Source: Clostridiales bacterium (GTDB lineage Bacteria; Bacillota; Clostridia; Oscillospirales; Acutalibacteraceae). From it: 64,000 nucleotides of DNA. How positions within the stretch are numbered: position 1 is the first letter of the stretch; each line of letters starts with the position of its first letter. Shown here in pieces: positions 32,232 to 41,249 of the stretch. The translations under genes were made by a program, and so were the position numbers. The notes under the pieces are model-generated. The model saw nothing but the letters and a program-made list of their open reading frames with translations, had not been told where the DNA came from and did not search any database. Location: contig DUNN01000013.1 of the NCBI GenBank assembly GCA_012839345.1, positions 1-64,000 of the forward strand, given 5' to 3'.

Positions 32232-32307
32232 TGGTCGAGGTGACAGGATTCGAACCTGCGGCATCTTGGTCCCAAACCAAGCGCGCTACCAACTGCGCTA
32301 CACCTCG
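32232..32307 (-). tRNA. tRNA-Pro (anticodon UGG)
   Basis: Reverse-strand cloverleaf with acceptor CGAGGTG, anticodon loop TTTGGGA, T-arm GGTTCGAATCC and an encoded CCA end. The primary transcript should carry a leader of about 95 nt. Confidence 0.97.
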
Positions 32308-32408
32308 TGGCTGACGATATGCACGGCGAAATTCCAGGCGCCGTGCGGTGAAAAGGCTTAACTATAACTTGCGGATTCACTGTGCTCGCGTCATCGAGCA
32401 ACTATATC

Positions 32409-32437
32409 ATTATAGGGAATGTGCTTAAAATTGTCAA
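32409..32437 (-). promoter_or_regulatory. Consensus promoter of tRNA-Pro
   Basis: Reverse-strand TTGACA (32432-32437), a 17-base spacer and TATAAT (32409-32414): a perfect sigma-A match. The 32438-32644 stretch to the right holds no gene I can support. Confidence 0.93.
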
Positions 32438-32644
32438 GTATTTTTAGGAAAGGGGCTTAAAAGAAGGCCACGTTTCCGGGCGGTTTGCAAAGGAAGAAGT
32501 ACATACAAACAGACGAAAAATCCATTCAGGCACGACTACCGGATTGCTTTTAAATCAAAACTTTTCCTGTTCCGGAACTATATATTGGCACAATAAATTT
32601 TTGCACAATCAGGTGAGCCGCGTGCCTCCCCGCAAAAGGGAAAA

Positions 32645-32677
32645 CCGGTGACCAAAACGAAAGGACTTGGTCACCGG
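32645..32677 (-). terminator. Terminator of the alpha-xylosidase operon
   Basis: An 11-bp stem CCGGTGACCAA (32645-32655) with its complement (32667-32677), followed on the reverse strand by TTTTCCCTTTTG, 7 bases past the stop codon. Confidence 0.85.
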
Positions 32678-32684
32678 CTTTATG

Positions 32685-35000
32685 TTACAGAATGGTAAGG
32701 CTTACCTCCGCCAGTTTGTCGTTTACAGCTAGCTCCGTTCCGGCATCCACAATGGCTGCGGTCGCGCCGCACACGTTTTCAAAACCACGAACATTATGCA
32801 GGACTACGCGCAGGCCGCTTGCTTTTCCGTCAAAATGCAGAGCAACCTGATTTTCTTTTCGCTGCGCGGTTACCGCCAGCATGAGCTTGCCGTCCTGGTT
32901 TACAATTCGAGCATGGGCAGGTTCCGTTTCGGAAAGCTCAAACACATGCAGGGTCAGCTTTTTAGAATAATCGTAGTCCGGCACCTGTTGATTGCTGCCA
33001 ACGGCAATGATGGAATTGGGCCGTGCAAACAGCGGCAGGCTGAAGTAATCGTACCGATCCCTCCGCCAACAGCCGCCTTCTACCACCTCATTGCTTAAGA
33101 AATGGGTCCACTTCCCTTTCGGCAGGTAATATTCCACCATGCCGTCCTCCCGGAATACCGGGGCCACCAACAGAGAATCGCCAAGCATGTACTGCCGGTC
33201 GAGCGAATCACAGGCGGGGTCTTCGGGGAATTCCAGAACCATGGCGCGCATGGAAGGCACACCGGTTTCCGCGGTAACGCATGCCGTGCTGTAAAGATAC
33301 GGCATCAGGCGGCATTTCAGGTTGGTAAAGAAGCGCAGAACGTCAACGGCCTCTTCATCAAACAGCCACGGCACGCGGTAGCTGGTGCTGCCGTGCAGCC
33401 GGCTGTGTGTGGAAAGCAGCCCAAACGCGGCCCAGCGCTTGTATAGGTCCGGCGTGGCGGTCTTTTCAAAGCCGCTGATGTCGTGGCTCCAGAACCCAAA
33501 CCCGGATAAGGTGAGCGATAACCCGCCGCGTAGGCTTTCCGCCATAGAGCTGTATTTTGCCTCGCAGTCGCCGCCCCAGTGAACCGGGAACTGCTGCCCC
33601 CCAGCGGTTGCACTTCTGGCAAAGACCACTGCATTGTGTTCGCCAAAATTCTTCTTTAAGAGTTCAAATACCGTTTGGTTGTAGAGCTGTGTGTAGTAGT
33701 TATGCATTCCTACCGGGTCGGAACCGTCGTAGTAAACCACGTCGGTTGGAATCCGTTCGCCAAAGTCCGTTTTGAAGCAGTCCACGCCCATATCGATTAA
33801 AGCCTGAAGTTTTTGGGTGTACCATTCGCGGGCGGCGGGGTTCGTGAAATCGACAATCGCCATGCCGGGCTGCCAAAGGTCCCACTGCCACACATCGCCG
33901 TTGGGGCGTTTCAAAAAGTAACCGTGCGCCATGCCTTCCTGGAACAGCGCCGACTTCTGCGCAATATACGGGTTGATCCATACGCAGATGCTCAGCCCCT
34001 TTTCTTTCAGCCGTTTCAGCATGCCCGGAACATCCGGAAAAACATCTTCATCCCATTTGAAGTTGCACCATTCGTATTCCCGCATCCAGAAGCAGTCGAA
34101 ATGGAACACACGGAGCGGGATATTCCGCTGGGCCATGCCGTCCACGAAGGAATTGATCGTTTTCTCGTCGTAATTCGTAGTGAAAGAGGTAGTCAGCCAA
34201 AGGCCGAACGACCATGCCGGCGGCAAAGCGGGTTTTCCGGTCAGGGAGGTGTAATTCTGCAATACACCTTTCAAATTTTCCCCGCCGACCACCATGTACT
34301 CCAGTCGCTGCCCCGGCACACTGAACTGCACACAGGACACGGTTTCTGAAGCGATTTCGTAGGAAACGCGGCCGGTGTTGTTGACAAACACGCCGTATCC
34401 CCTGTTGGAAAGATAAAACGGAACGTTCTTATACGCAAGGTCGGATGAGGTTCCCCCGTCTTCGTTCCAAATATCGACCGATTGACCGTTTTTCACGAAC
34501 GGTGTGAACCGTTCGCCCAGACCGTAAAGCTTTTCTCCAATATCCAGATTCAGCTGTTCCCGCATAAATTCCCCCCATGGGGCGGTTACAAATGCAAGCG
34601 GCCGGTCGGCGGTAGAGGTTAACAGCTTTCCGTCGTAAAAATAGCGGGCCCGGAAAGGCTCGCGGGTCAGCACCGCGCAAAGCTTACCGTTCGTGATGCG
34701 GATTTCCGTGTCGTTTTCGGTAACGGAAAGTGCGCAGTGGTCGTCGCGCACGGTAAAGCGCGGTTCTTTCCGGGCGGTGCCCGCAAAATGCCAGGCTTCC
34801 ACACGGAGCACGTCCGCCAGCGGCGCGGAAAAGCGGATGGTCAGCAGGGCATGGTTCAGGGTCTGCCCGCGGTCTTTTACAATTACAGGCGAAGCATAAA
34901 CCGTCACAGCGGTATCTTCCACTTGAACATCACAAATCTGCATGGCGCGGCAGAATTCCACACCTTTTTTATTCAGCCAGTAGCCGTCGGTAAATTTCAA
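32685..35000 (-). CDS. Alpha-xylosidase (GH31, YicI-like)
   Basis: This enzyme releases non-reducing alpha-D-xylose from xyloglucan-type oligosaccharides in the cytoplasm. The 771 residues match YicI in length and layout. An N-terminal beta-sandwich (1-250) is followed by a TIM barrel with the nucleophile Asp in CFKTDFGERIP (about 415) and the acid/base Asp in HWGGDCEAKYSS (about 480), then C-terminal beta domains. HDISGF and the FWMREYEWCNFKWD segment fit the xylosidase subgroup better than alpha-glucosidases. It starts with TTG (35000) 9 bases after AAAGGAG, 62 bases behind the response regulator, so it is probably in the same operon. There is no signal peptide; the divergent importer may supply substrate. 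Confidence 0.93.
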   Translation of the reverse strand: MKFTDGYWLNKKGVEFCRAMQICDVQVEDTAVTVYASPVIVKDRGQTLNHALLTIRFSAPLADVLRVEAWHFAGTARKEPRFTVRDDHCALSVTENDTEIRITNGKLCAVLTREPFRARYFYDGKLLTSTADRPLAFVTAPWGEFMREQLNLDIGEKLYGLGERFTPFVKNGQSVDIWNEDGGTSSDLAYKNVPFYLSNRGYGVFVNNTGRVSYEIASETVSCVQFSVPGQRLEYMVVGGENLKGVLQNYTSLTGKPALPPAWSFGLWLTTSFTTNYDEKTINSFVDGMAQRNIPLRVFHFDCFWMREYEWCNFKWDEDVFPDVPGMLKRLKEKGLSICVWINPYIAQKSALFQEGMAHGYFLKRPNGDVWQWDLWQPGMAIVDFTNPAAREWYTQKLQALIDMGVDCFKTDFGERIPTDVVYYDGSDPVGMHNYYTQLYNQTVFELLKKNFGEHNAVVFARSATAGGQQFPVHWGGDCEAKYSSMAESLRGGLSLTLSGFGFWSHDISGFEKTATPDLYKRWAAFGLLSTHSRLHGSTSYRVPWLFDEEAVDVLRFFTNLKCRLMPYLYSTACVTAETGVPSMRAMVLEFPEDPACDSLDRQYMLGDSLLVAPVFREDGMVEYYLPKGKWTHFLSNEVVEGGCWRRDRYDYFSLPLFARPNSIIAVGSNQQVPDYDYSKKLTLHVFELSETEPAHARIVNQDGKLMLAVTAQRKENQVALHFDGKASGLRVVLHNVRGFENVCGATAAIVDAGTELAVNDKLAEVSLTIL

Positions 35001-35062
35001 ATAAAACCACTCCTTTATTAGTCTGTACGATGTGTATAGAATCTGTTAGAATATACGAAGTG

Positions 35063-35815
35063 CTATTCTTTTTGCTGCATTTTTTCCTTCATTTCAGACG
35101 GAGACAGACCGTAATAGGTACGGAATGCCTTGCTGAAGTAGTTGCTGTCCTTATAGCCCAGCCGTTCCGAAATCGTCTGGATCTGCAGGTTTTCCTTCAG
35201 TAAAAGTTCTTTTGCGCGGGCCATGCGGTATTTCAGAACATATTCGTAAATACCAATGCCGTACTTTTCCTTGAACAGCTTAGAAATATACTCTTTGGAA
35301 AAGTGGAACAATTCAGCCAGTTCGGAAAGATGGATGTCGCGGGCATAGTTTTTGTCCAGGTATTCCTTCACCGCATCGGCGAGAAATTCTGTGCTCACCG
35401 TGGGGGGCGCCGGTTTATCGGTTCGTATAATATGGTTTTCCTCGTCCAGAAGATCGCGTGCCTTTTTCAGTGCTGCATTCAGCTCCTCTTCCACAATGGG
35501 CTTTAACAGATAGTCCAGCACATGGTACTGGATGGCGATTTTTGTGTAGGTGAATTCGTCGTATCCGCTGACCACAATAAACTTTGTTTTCGGGAATTCG
35601 GGGGAGGCGGTTTTCAGGAACTCTATGCCGTTCATAAGCGGCATTTTCATATCCAGAAATACAATGTCGGGACGGAGTTCCCGCATGGCCGCAAGCCCCG
35701 CCAGCCCGTCATACGCGGACTTGGGCTCCTCCAGGTCGAGCGAAAACCAATGGCCCAGCGCGTTAATCACGCGATGAACCGGTTTTTCATCGTCAATGAT
35801 CAAGGGACGGTACAT
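35063..35815 (-). CDS. Response regulator with AraC-type DNA-binding domain (YesN-like)
   Basis: A 250-residue transcription factor. The receiver domain (1-115) has the acidic pair IIDDEK and the phosphoacceptor Asp in IVFLDMKMP. The C-terminal two-HTH AraC domain (about 150-248) has LAELFHFSKEYISKLFK and the signature IQTISERLGYKDSNYFSKAF. It overlaps the sensor kinase by 23 bases, so the pair is translationally coupled. It presumably activates the divergent ABC importer and the alpha-xylosidase. AGGAG precedes the ATG. Confidence 0.94.
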   Translation of the reverse strand: MYRPLIIDDEKPVHRVINALGHWFSLDLEEPKSAYDGLAGLAAMRELRPDIVFLDMKMPLMNGIEFLKTASPEFPKTKFIVVSGYDEFTYTKIAIQYHVLDYLLKPIVEEELNAALKKARDLLDEENHIIRTDKPAPPTVSTEFLADAVKEYLDKNYARDIHLSELAELFHFSKEYISKLFKEKYGIGIYEYVLKYRMARAKELLLKENLQIQTISERLGYKDSNYFSKAFRTYYGLSPSEMKEKMQQKE

Positions 35816-37601
35816 TCCCCTCAGCTCCTTCCTTCAGGGGGATGGTCAGTTCTACGGTTGTGCCAATCCCCAGTTCGCTGTTAATGGCAAAGGAGGCTTG
35901 GCCGCCGTACAGAATGTTTAGCCGCGAAGCCAGGTTAGTCAGGCCGATTTCACTGGTGTCAGCACGGTCGAATTTTGTCATCTGACGGACTTCCTCCAGT
36001 TTTTCCGGGGTCATGCCGCGCCCGTTGTCGGTAACCGAAATATGCAGCGCACCGTTTGCAATGCCGGCTTTTACGGCAATGCAGATTTGGCCAATGCTGT
36101 TTTCCAGACCGTGCTTAATGGAGTTTTCGACCAGCACCTGAATCGAGATTTTTGGTATCATGCTGGTTTCCGATTCCGGGTCCACCTCAATGCGGTAGAA
36201 CAGCCGGTCTTCAAACCGTGCGGTCTGCAGGAACAGATAGTCCTGCACATGCTTGATTTCGGTTTTAATGGGAACCATGTCCTTTTCCAGCACGGAATAC
36301 CGGAGCATGGAGGCCAGTGCCTCCACCATCTGGCGGATGGTGTTTTGGCCGGACAGAACGGCCTCGGTGGAAATGGCCTGTAACGTGTTATACAGGAAAT
36401 GCGGGTTGATTTGCGCTTCCAGCGCTTTCAGCCGCGCAGTCTTTTCGTTCAGTTCTGAAATATAATTCTTTTGAATCAGTTCGTCAATGTGCTCCGTCAT
36501 CAGATTGAACTGGCGGGAAAGATTGTTTACTTCCGCGTTGCCGCCGCTGTCCACCCTTGTTTTAAAGTTGCCCTTGCCCACGCTTTTCATTTGCTTGGCA
36601 AGCACTTGAAGCGGACGAAGCTGCCCCCGGATCATGGCAAAAATCAATCCAACCGAAACCAGAAAGGCAATCACCGCGAGCAAAAGGCTCAGATTGCGGG
36701 TTTCCACCACGGTTTTCTCCAGCAGAGCCTCCGGAATTAGGCTGAGAAAGCGCCACCGGCCGTCCTCCGAATCGCTGTAAACGGTCAGGTACTCCTGGCT
36801 GCTCAGTTTTACCGAAAAATTGCCGTCCCGTTCCCTGGTATCTAAATTCGGCGTAATTTCCGCGGTGTTGTCCCGGTTCAGCACATCGTCGTTGCCGGAA
36901 AAATAGAACTGGTTGTCCTGGTCGAGCACGCCCAGCACACTTGCCATGCCGCTGCTGTCGCCCGAGAGCTTTTTTAAAAAGGAATCGTCCACTGTAATTT
37001 CCACAAACGCCAGCGGGCGATGGTTGATGATGTTGATAAACACCCTGCAGATGGTCATCAGTTTGCCGTGTCCGGTTTCCGGGCGGTAATACAGATAATT
37101 TTTTGCCGTGTTCGTCACCTGAAAAAGCGGAATGTCCTTTATGGATTCAAAACTTGAATTTCGAATGTTAAAATCGGATTTTGAAATGCTGTAGCATGTT
37201 TTGCTGTTCAGCAGATACAGCTTATAGGACACAATATCGTTGCGCGAGTAAAAGGTGTCGCGCAGCGCTGCGTTGATGTAGGTGGTTTCGGTGTATTCCA
37301 ACGGTTTTTCGGAGGTGGCAATGTTAAACAGCCGCTCGTTGTACCGGAGCAGCATGGAGTAATCCTGTAGCTGGCTGAAATAATTTTCAAAATTACTTTT
37401 TTTCAAATTCAGGATTTCCAGATTGGAGGCCGCCTGCTGCTGGGTGATGATTCGGATGGTACGGTTATATGTAAACCCGATGACCGCCGTTATTACGCAG
37501 AACATCATCATGGTAACGGCAAAGACCAGCTGGTTTGCCAGGGAAATTTCGCCAAGTCGTTTTTTCAGTTTTCGGATACAAATTCCTGCATAATGCGGCA
37601 A
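35793..37601 (-). CDS. Sensor histidine kinase (YesM-like)
   Basis: The 602-residue membrane kinase has two helices (about 22-44 and 280-302) bounding an extracellular sensing domain. A HAMP linker (about 303-355), the histidine box NPHFLYNTLQAIS and an ATPase domain (DNGRGMTPEKLEEV, then SRLNILYGG) follow. This is the YesM class that senses extracellular sugars or solute-binding proteins. The open frame begins with ATG at 37622, but the only good ribosome site (AGGGGG) fits the TTG at 37601. The promoter is divergent from the importer. Confidence 0.93.
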   Translation of the reverse strand: MPHYAGICIRKLKKRLGEISLANQLVFAVTMMMFCVITAVIGFTYNRTIRIITQQQAASNLEILNLKKSNFENYFSQLQDYSMLLRYNERLFNIATSEKPLEYTETTYINAALRDTFYSRNDIVSYKLYLLNSKTCYSISKSDFNIRNSSFESIKDIPLFQVTNTAKNYLYYRPETGHGKLMTICRVFINIINHRPLAFVEITVDDSFLKKLSGDSSGMASVLGVLDQDNQFYFSGNDDVLNRDNTAEITPNLDTRERDGNFSVKLSSQEYLTVYSDSEDGRWRFLSLIPEALLEKTVVETRNLSLLLAVIAFLVSVGLIFAMIRGQLRPLQVLAKQMKSVGKGNFKTRVDSGGNAEVNNLSRQFNLMTEHIDELIQKNYISELNEKTARLKALEAQINPHFLYNTLQAISTEAVLSGQNTIRQMVEALASMLRYSVLEKDMVPIKTEIKHVQDYLFLQTARFEDRLFYRIEVDPESETSMIPKISIQVLVENSIKHGLENSIGQICIAVKAGIANGALHISVTDNGRGMTPEKLEEVRQMTKFDRADTSEIGLTNLASRLNILYGGQASFAINSELGIGTTVELTIPLKEGAEGNVPSLDH

Positions 37602-37631
37602 TTTTAGACCCCCTGCTGACATTTGACAAAA

Positions 37632-37660
37632 ATTATAGCATAAAAGTTATTAATAGTTAA
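37632..37660 (-). promoter_or_regulatory. Promoter of the YesMN-xylosidase operon
   Basis: Reverse-strand extended -10 TGCTATAAT (TATAAT at 37632-37637) with TTAACT 17 bases upstream (37655-37660). Start of transcription would be about 25 bases before the TTG. Confidence 0.75.
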
Positions 37661-37795
37661 GATTTTTTTTGTTCTTTTTATTACCACTAACCGTTCATGA
37701 TTTTATCTTTCCTTTTCTCTGCAGGGAAGATATGATAAATACGTGAAGCAATATGGACTTCATAAAACTTGAATTATGATTGGGAGGAATCAAAC

Positions 37796-39094
37796 ATGAG
37801 AAAATTCTTAGCACTGGCTTTGTGCGCCGCTCTGTTTACCGGAACCATGGCCGGTTGTGCGGGCAGCAATACCGGCAGTTCAGCTGCTTCCACAGACAAC
37901 ACAGCGTCTGCTTCAGCTTCTTCTGAGAATACTCAGCCGGTTACCCTGAAATTCATGCTGAACAGCCCGGAACTGACGGATCAGTACAAGGCGATGGCGG
38001 CAGAATACAAAAAGGCAAAACCCAATGTAACCATTGACATGACGATTATTCAGAACGATTATCAGACGGTACTGAAATCCAAGCTGAATTCGGGCGATGT
38101 TCCCGACCTGTTTATGTCCAGTGCATACAACGACAACCGTGTGTACAGCGATTACGAATACGACCTCACCAATGAAGACTTTATGAAAAACATCGATCCC
38201 GCGTTCCTGAAAGCCGTAACGCTGGACGGGAAAGTCACCGGTTATCCGCTCTTGGTACAGTCCCACTCCTTTATCTACAACAAAAAGCTGTTCAAAGATG
38301 CCGGAATTACCACACTTCCGACTACGCTGGACCAGTATAAAGAGGTCTGCGAAAAACTGACGGCAAAAGGCATCCAGCCGTTCAGCTCCGGTTTTGCAGA
38401 GTGGTGGGTAATGCCCCAGATGACCTATCCGTCCATGAGCGACGCATACGACGGGGATTACAACAAGCTCTTTGAAGACGTAAAGAGCGGGAAGCTGAAA
38501 TTCGGCGACCTGCCGCAGGTGGATTTTGCGCTTGACCTGATTGACCTGGTGAAGAAGTACAGCGGCAGCAAGCCGATGGAATCCACAGCCGACATGCAGG
38601 TTTCCGATTTTGCAAACGGAAAAGTTGCCATGATCCATCAGGGCTCCTGGGAAGAAGATTCCATCCGCAAGGTCAACAGCGATATTGACATGGGCTACCT
38701 GGAAGCGCCCCGGAAAGACGGAAAGTCCGTTATCGCCGTGGACTCCAACTTGACCATGCGTGTAGCAAAAGATTCCAAGAACCTGCAGGAAGTTCTTGCG
38801 TTCCTCAATTGGCTGACCACCTCGGATTACGGCAAGTCCTGGATCCCCAGCGTAGTAAAGCAGATTTCGCCACAGAAGAACGCCCAGACCCCGGACACGC
38901 AGCTTGCGAAAGAAACCTCGCAGGCAGTTACCGAAGGCAAGGCCTGCCAGTGGTGGATTTTCAGCGGCCCGGATGGAATTGAACAGCCGTTTGGAACTGC
39001 TTTCCAGAATTATGCTGCTGGAACCGCAGACCGTCAGAAGACCAAGGACGCGTTAACGAAGCTCTTTGTCGACGCATACAATGCGGAAAGCTAA
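37796..39094 (+). CDS. Sugar ABC transporter solute-binding lipoprotein (family 1)
   Basis: The 432-residue protein has a lipoprotein signal (lipobox MAGC), a Ser/Ala/Thr linker and a family 1 extracellular binding domain (VTLKFMLNSPE, YNKKLFKDAGI, FANGKVAMIHQGSW), as in carbohydrate importers. The start at 37796 has GGGAGG 8 bases upstream. It is first in the importer operon, followed by an intergenic hairpin and two permease genes. No ATPase gene is nearby, so a shared MsmK-type ATPase is expected. The position opposite YesMN and an alpha-xylosidase suggests xylose-containing oligosaccharides. Confidence 0.93.
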   Translation: MRKFLALALCAALFTGTMAGCAGSNTGSSAASTDNTASASASSENTQPVTLKFMLNSPELTDQYKAMAAEYKKAKPNVTIDMTIIQNDYQTVLKSKLNSGDVPDLFMSSAYNDNRVYSDYEYDLTNEDFMKNIDPAFLKAVTLDGKVTGYPLLVQSHSFIYNKKLFKDAGITTLPTTLDQYKEVCEKLTAKGIQPFSSGFAEWWVMPQMTYPSMSDAYDGDYNKLFEDVKSGKLKFGDLPQVDFALDLIDLVKKYSGSKPMESTADMQVSDFANGKVAMIHQGSWEEDSIRKVNSDIDMGYLEAPRKDGKSVIAVDSNLTMRVAKDSKNLQEVLAFLNWLTTSDYGKSWIPSVVKQISPQKNAQTPDTQLAKETSQAVTEGKACQWWIFSGPDGIEQPFGTAFQNYAAGTADRQKTKDALTKLFVDAYNAES

Positions 39095-39114
39095 TTTGCT
39101 GTCGGGATATTCAC

Positions 39115-39137
39115 GAGGGGGCGTACGCCGCCCCCTC
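39115..39137 (+). terminator. Intergenic hairpin/partial terminator after the binding-protein gene
   Basis: A 9-bp GC-rich stem (39115-39123 with 39129-39137) followed by CTTTTTC. This placement typically lets the binding protein be made in excess over the permeases. Confidence 0.8.
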
Positions 39138-39169
39138 CTTTTTCAAGGAACATGCCGGGAGGTCAGTCA

Positions 39170-40063
39170 ATGAATAAAGCGCTGAAAAAGAAAACCTCGC
39201 ACGTGCTGGAATTTTTAGGGTTTACCATGCCCGCCGCGATTGCCATTCTTCTTTTTGTCGGAATTCCCTTTCTCATGTGCATATATTACTCGTTCCGCAA
39301 ATGGAACGGAATTCAAAAAGGATCCAGCTTTATCGGAATCAAAAATTACATTCGCGCGTTTACCAATGATTCCACGTTTCTCGATTCCATCGCTTACACA
39401 CTGCTTTACGCGGTGCTCGCCGTAATCTTTATTAATGTTTTGGCTCTGTTTTTATCGGTGATTTTGGAGCAGTCAAAGGTCTTTGCAAAAGGGCTTTTCC
39501 GGGCTGCGTTTTACATTCCTAATATCATTAGTTTAATCATCATCGGATTTGTTTGGAAATTTATCTTCAGCCGTGCATTTGAGGCGATTTACAGTTCAAC
39601 GGGAGCAGCCCTGTTCGGCTGGAGCTGGCTGGGCGAACCCAAGCTGGCCGTGGCCAGTACCGTTCTGGTAACCGTCTGGCAGGCGCTGGGGTTCTATATG
39701 CTGATATATGTTGCGGGCCTGCAGTCCGTCCCCGACGATGTGCTGGAAGCAGCAACCATTGACGGTGCAGGAAAGGTACGCCGCTTTTTCTCCGTCATTC
39801 TTCCCTTGATTGTGCCGTCCCTTACGGTCTGCACGTTCTATTCCATCGCAAGCTCACTGAAAATGTTCGAACTGATCTTTACGTTGACGGGCGGCGGCCC
39901 CGGTTCTGCAACAACTTCGGTCGCACTCGACATTTACAACACGGCATTCAACAGCAACCAGTACGGTTACGGCAGCGCAAAGTCCGTTATCCTGTTTATT
40001 CTGGTTGCAGTCATTACCATTCTTCAGGTAACCGTCTTTAAGGAACGGGAGGTAGAAGCATGA
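39170..40063 (+). CDS. Sugar ABC transporter permease (MalF/UgpA type)
   Basis: The 297 residues have six predicted membrane helices. The EAA motif region is ATIDGAGKVRRFFSVILPLIVP, which contacts the ATPase. It lacks a large periplasmic loop, like UgpA/MsmF permeases. The ATG at 39170 has GGGAGG 7 bases upstream; a longer frame to 39152 is rejected. It overlaps the second permease by 4 bases. Confidence 0.93.
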   Translation: MNKALKKKTSHVLEFLGFTMPAAIAILLFVGIPFLMCIYYSFRKWNGIQKGSSFIGIKNYIRAFTNDSTFLDSIAYTLLYAVLAVIFINVLALFLSVILEQSKVFAKGLFRAAFYIPNIISLIIIGFVWKFIFSRAFEAIYSSTGAALFGWSWLGEPKLAVASTVLVTVWQALGFYMLIYVAGLQSVPDDVLEAATIDGAGKVRRFFSVILPLIVPSLTVCTFYSIASSLKMFELIFTLTGGGPGSATTSVALDIYNTAFNSNQYGYGSAKSVILFILVAVITILQVTVFKEREVEA

Positions 40064-40890
40064 CAAAGCGGAAAAGCTCTTCCATACTCATATTCATTTT
40101 TCTTCTCGTGGTTCTGGCGGTCTACCTTTCCCCGTTGGTGCTGATGGTATTCGGTTCCTTCAAGTCTTACAGCGAGATTATGTCCAATGTGCTTTCCGTG
40201 CCGCAGTCGTTTTCGATGAAAAACTTCGAGGGCGTTTTCACCAGCATGAATTACCCGAAATCGTTTTTAAATACCCTGATTGTTACGGTGATCGGTGTAG
40301 TGGGCATTGTCATCATCAGCTCGATGGCCGGGTATAAGTTGTCCCGCGTAAAAACCAGGTACAGCTATATCCTGTTTCTATTCTGCATTATGCCGATGAT
40401 GATTCCGTTCCAATCGTTTATGATTACCCTTGTTAAGATTGCACGGCAGATGGGGCTGATTGGCAATCTGTACGGATTAGGCATCATCTACTGGGGCCTT
40501 GGCGCTCCCCTTTCCATCTTCCTTTACCATGGATTTGTGAAAAGCATTCCGCGGGAACTGGAAGAGTGCGCCATGCTGGACGGTTGCTCCCCCCTGCGCA
40601 TGTTTGTCAGCATTATTTTCCCCATGCTTAAGCCTGTGACAGCGTCCGTTATTGTGGTGAACGCCATGTGGATTTGGAACGATTTCCTGCTTCCGCTTCT
40701 TATCATCGGCAGCAGCGAATCCAGCAAAACCCTACAGCTTGCCGCCTACGGCTTTATGGGCCAATATAAAATGGAGTGGCAGAATATTATGGCGGGTGCC
40801 ATTTTAATCATCATTCCGGCGCTGATTATTTACTTCATTTTCCAGAAGAATATTGTCAAAGGTATGGTGGCCGGAGCGGTCAAGGGTTAA
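40060..40890 (+). CDS. Sugar ABC transporter permease (MalG/UgpE type)
   Basis: The 276 residues have six predicted helices and the EAA motif ECAMLDGCSPLRMFVSIIFP. The ATG overlaps the stop of the first permease (ATGA), a mark of coupled translation. It forms the transmembrane channel with the first permease. The operon ends at the following terminator, and no ATP-binding subunit is encoded in it. Confidence 0.93.
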   Translation: MTKRKSSSILIFIFLLVVLAVYLSPLVLMVFGSFKSYSEIMSNVLSVPQSFSMKNFEGVFTSMNYPKSFLNTLIVTVIGVVGIVIISSMAGYKLSRVKTRYSYILFLFCIMPMMIPFQSFMITLVKIARQMGLIGNLYGLGIIYWGLGAPLSIFLYHGFVKSIPRELEECAMLDGCSPLRMFVSIIFPMLKPVTASVIVVNAMWIWNDFLLPLLIIGSSESSKTLQLAAYGFMGQYKMEWQNIMAGAILIIIPALIIYFIFQKNIVKGMVAGAVKG

Positions 40891-40903
40891 ATTCAGACTC
40901 AAC

Positions 40904-40946
40904 AGCGGGATGCATGGGCTTTACGCCCAGTGCTTCCCGCTTTTTT
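40904..40946 (+). terminator. Terminator of the sugar importer operon
   Basis: Outer stem AGCGGGA (40904-40910) with its complement (40935-40941), an inner TGGGC/GCCCA stem, then TTTTTT. Confidence 0.9.
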
Positions 40947-41064
40947 GTGTAGTCTTATCCCCGTGGAAAGGGACTTTCCTTCAGGTATAAAGGGAATGCT
41001 TCTGCCGCACGGATGGAATTCTTGGAAGTTCTATAAAGAAATAGAATTTTTTAACAATTTATTA

Positions 41065-41093
41065 TTGACAATGGAAAAATACAGGTTTATACT
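41065..41093 (+). promoter_or_regulatory. Promoter of the leader peptide/ABC exporter unit
   Basis: TTGACA (41065-41070), a 17-base spacer and TATACT (41088-41093). It lies about 46 bases upstream of the leader peptide start. The 40947-41064 stretch holds nothing else. Confidence 0.88.
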
Positions 41094-41138
41094 GAACACA
41101 CTGTCATTTGATTAAAGTAAGAAAGGAGTCGGGCAAGA

Positions 41139-41249
41139 ATGAAACAGTATGACAATTTTGCAGTAGAGATCCGTGTTAACAACAATATAATTCTGTCAGA
41201 AGTCTTTTTGTCCGACCTCTGCGGAATGGATTTTTATGCCGTGTCGTAA
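41139..41249 (+). CDS. 36-residue leader peptide of the ABC exporter (BmrB-like)
   Basis: The frame reads MKQYDNFAVEIRVNNN and ends LCGMDFYAVS. AAAGGAG lies 10 bases before the ATG and a consensus promoter about 45 bases upstream. It is followed by a hairpin that includes its stop codon, then a terminator, then the heterodimeric exporter genes. Bacillus subtilis bmrCD, an exporter of the same kind, is preceded by a translated leader (bmrB) that causes antibiotic-dependent transcription attenuation. Position, size and the repeated ACCTCTG argue for the same role. The peptide itself is unlikely to act in trans. Confidence 0.75.
   Translation: MKQYDNFAVEIRVNNNIILSEVFLSDLCGMDFYAVS

Noticed and set aside
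32505-32520. AraR-like half-site GTACATACAAAC
   Set aside because: Only one half matches and it is not near any promoter or arabinose gene.
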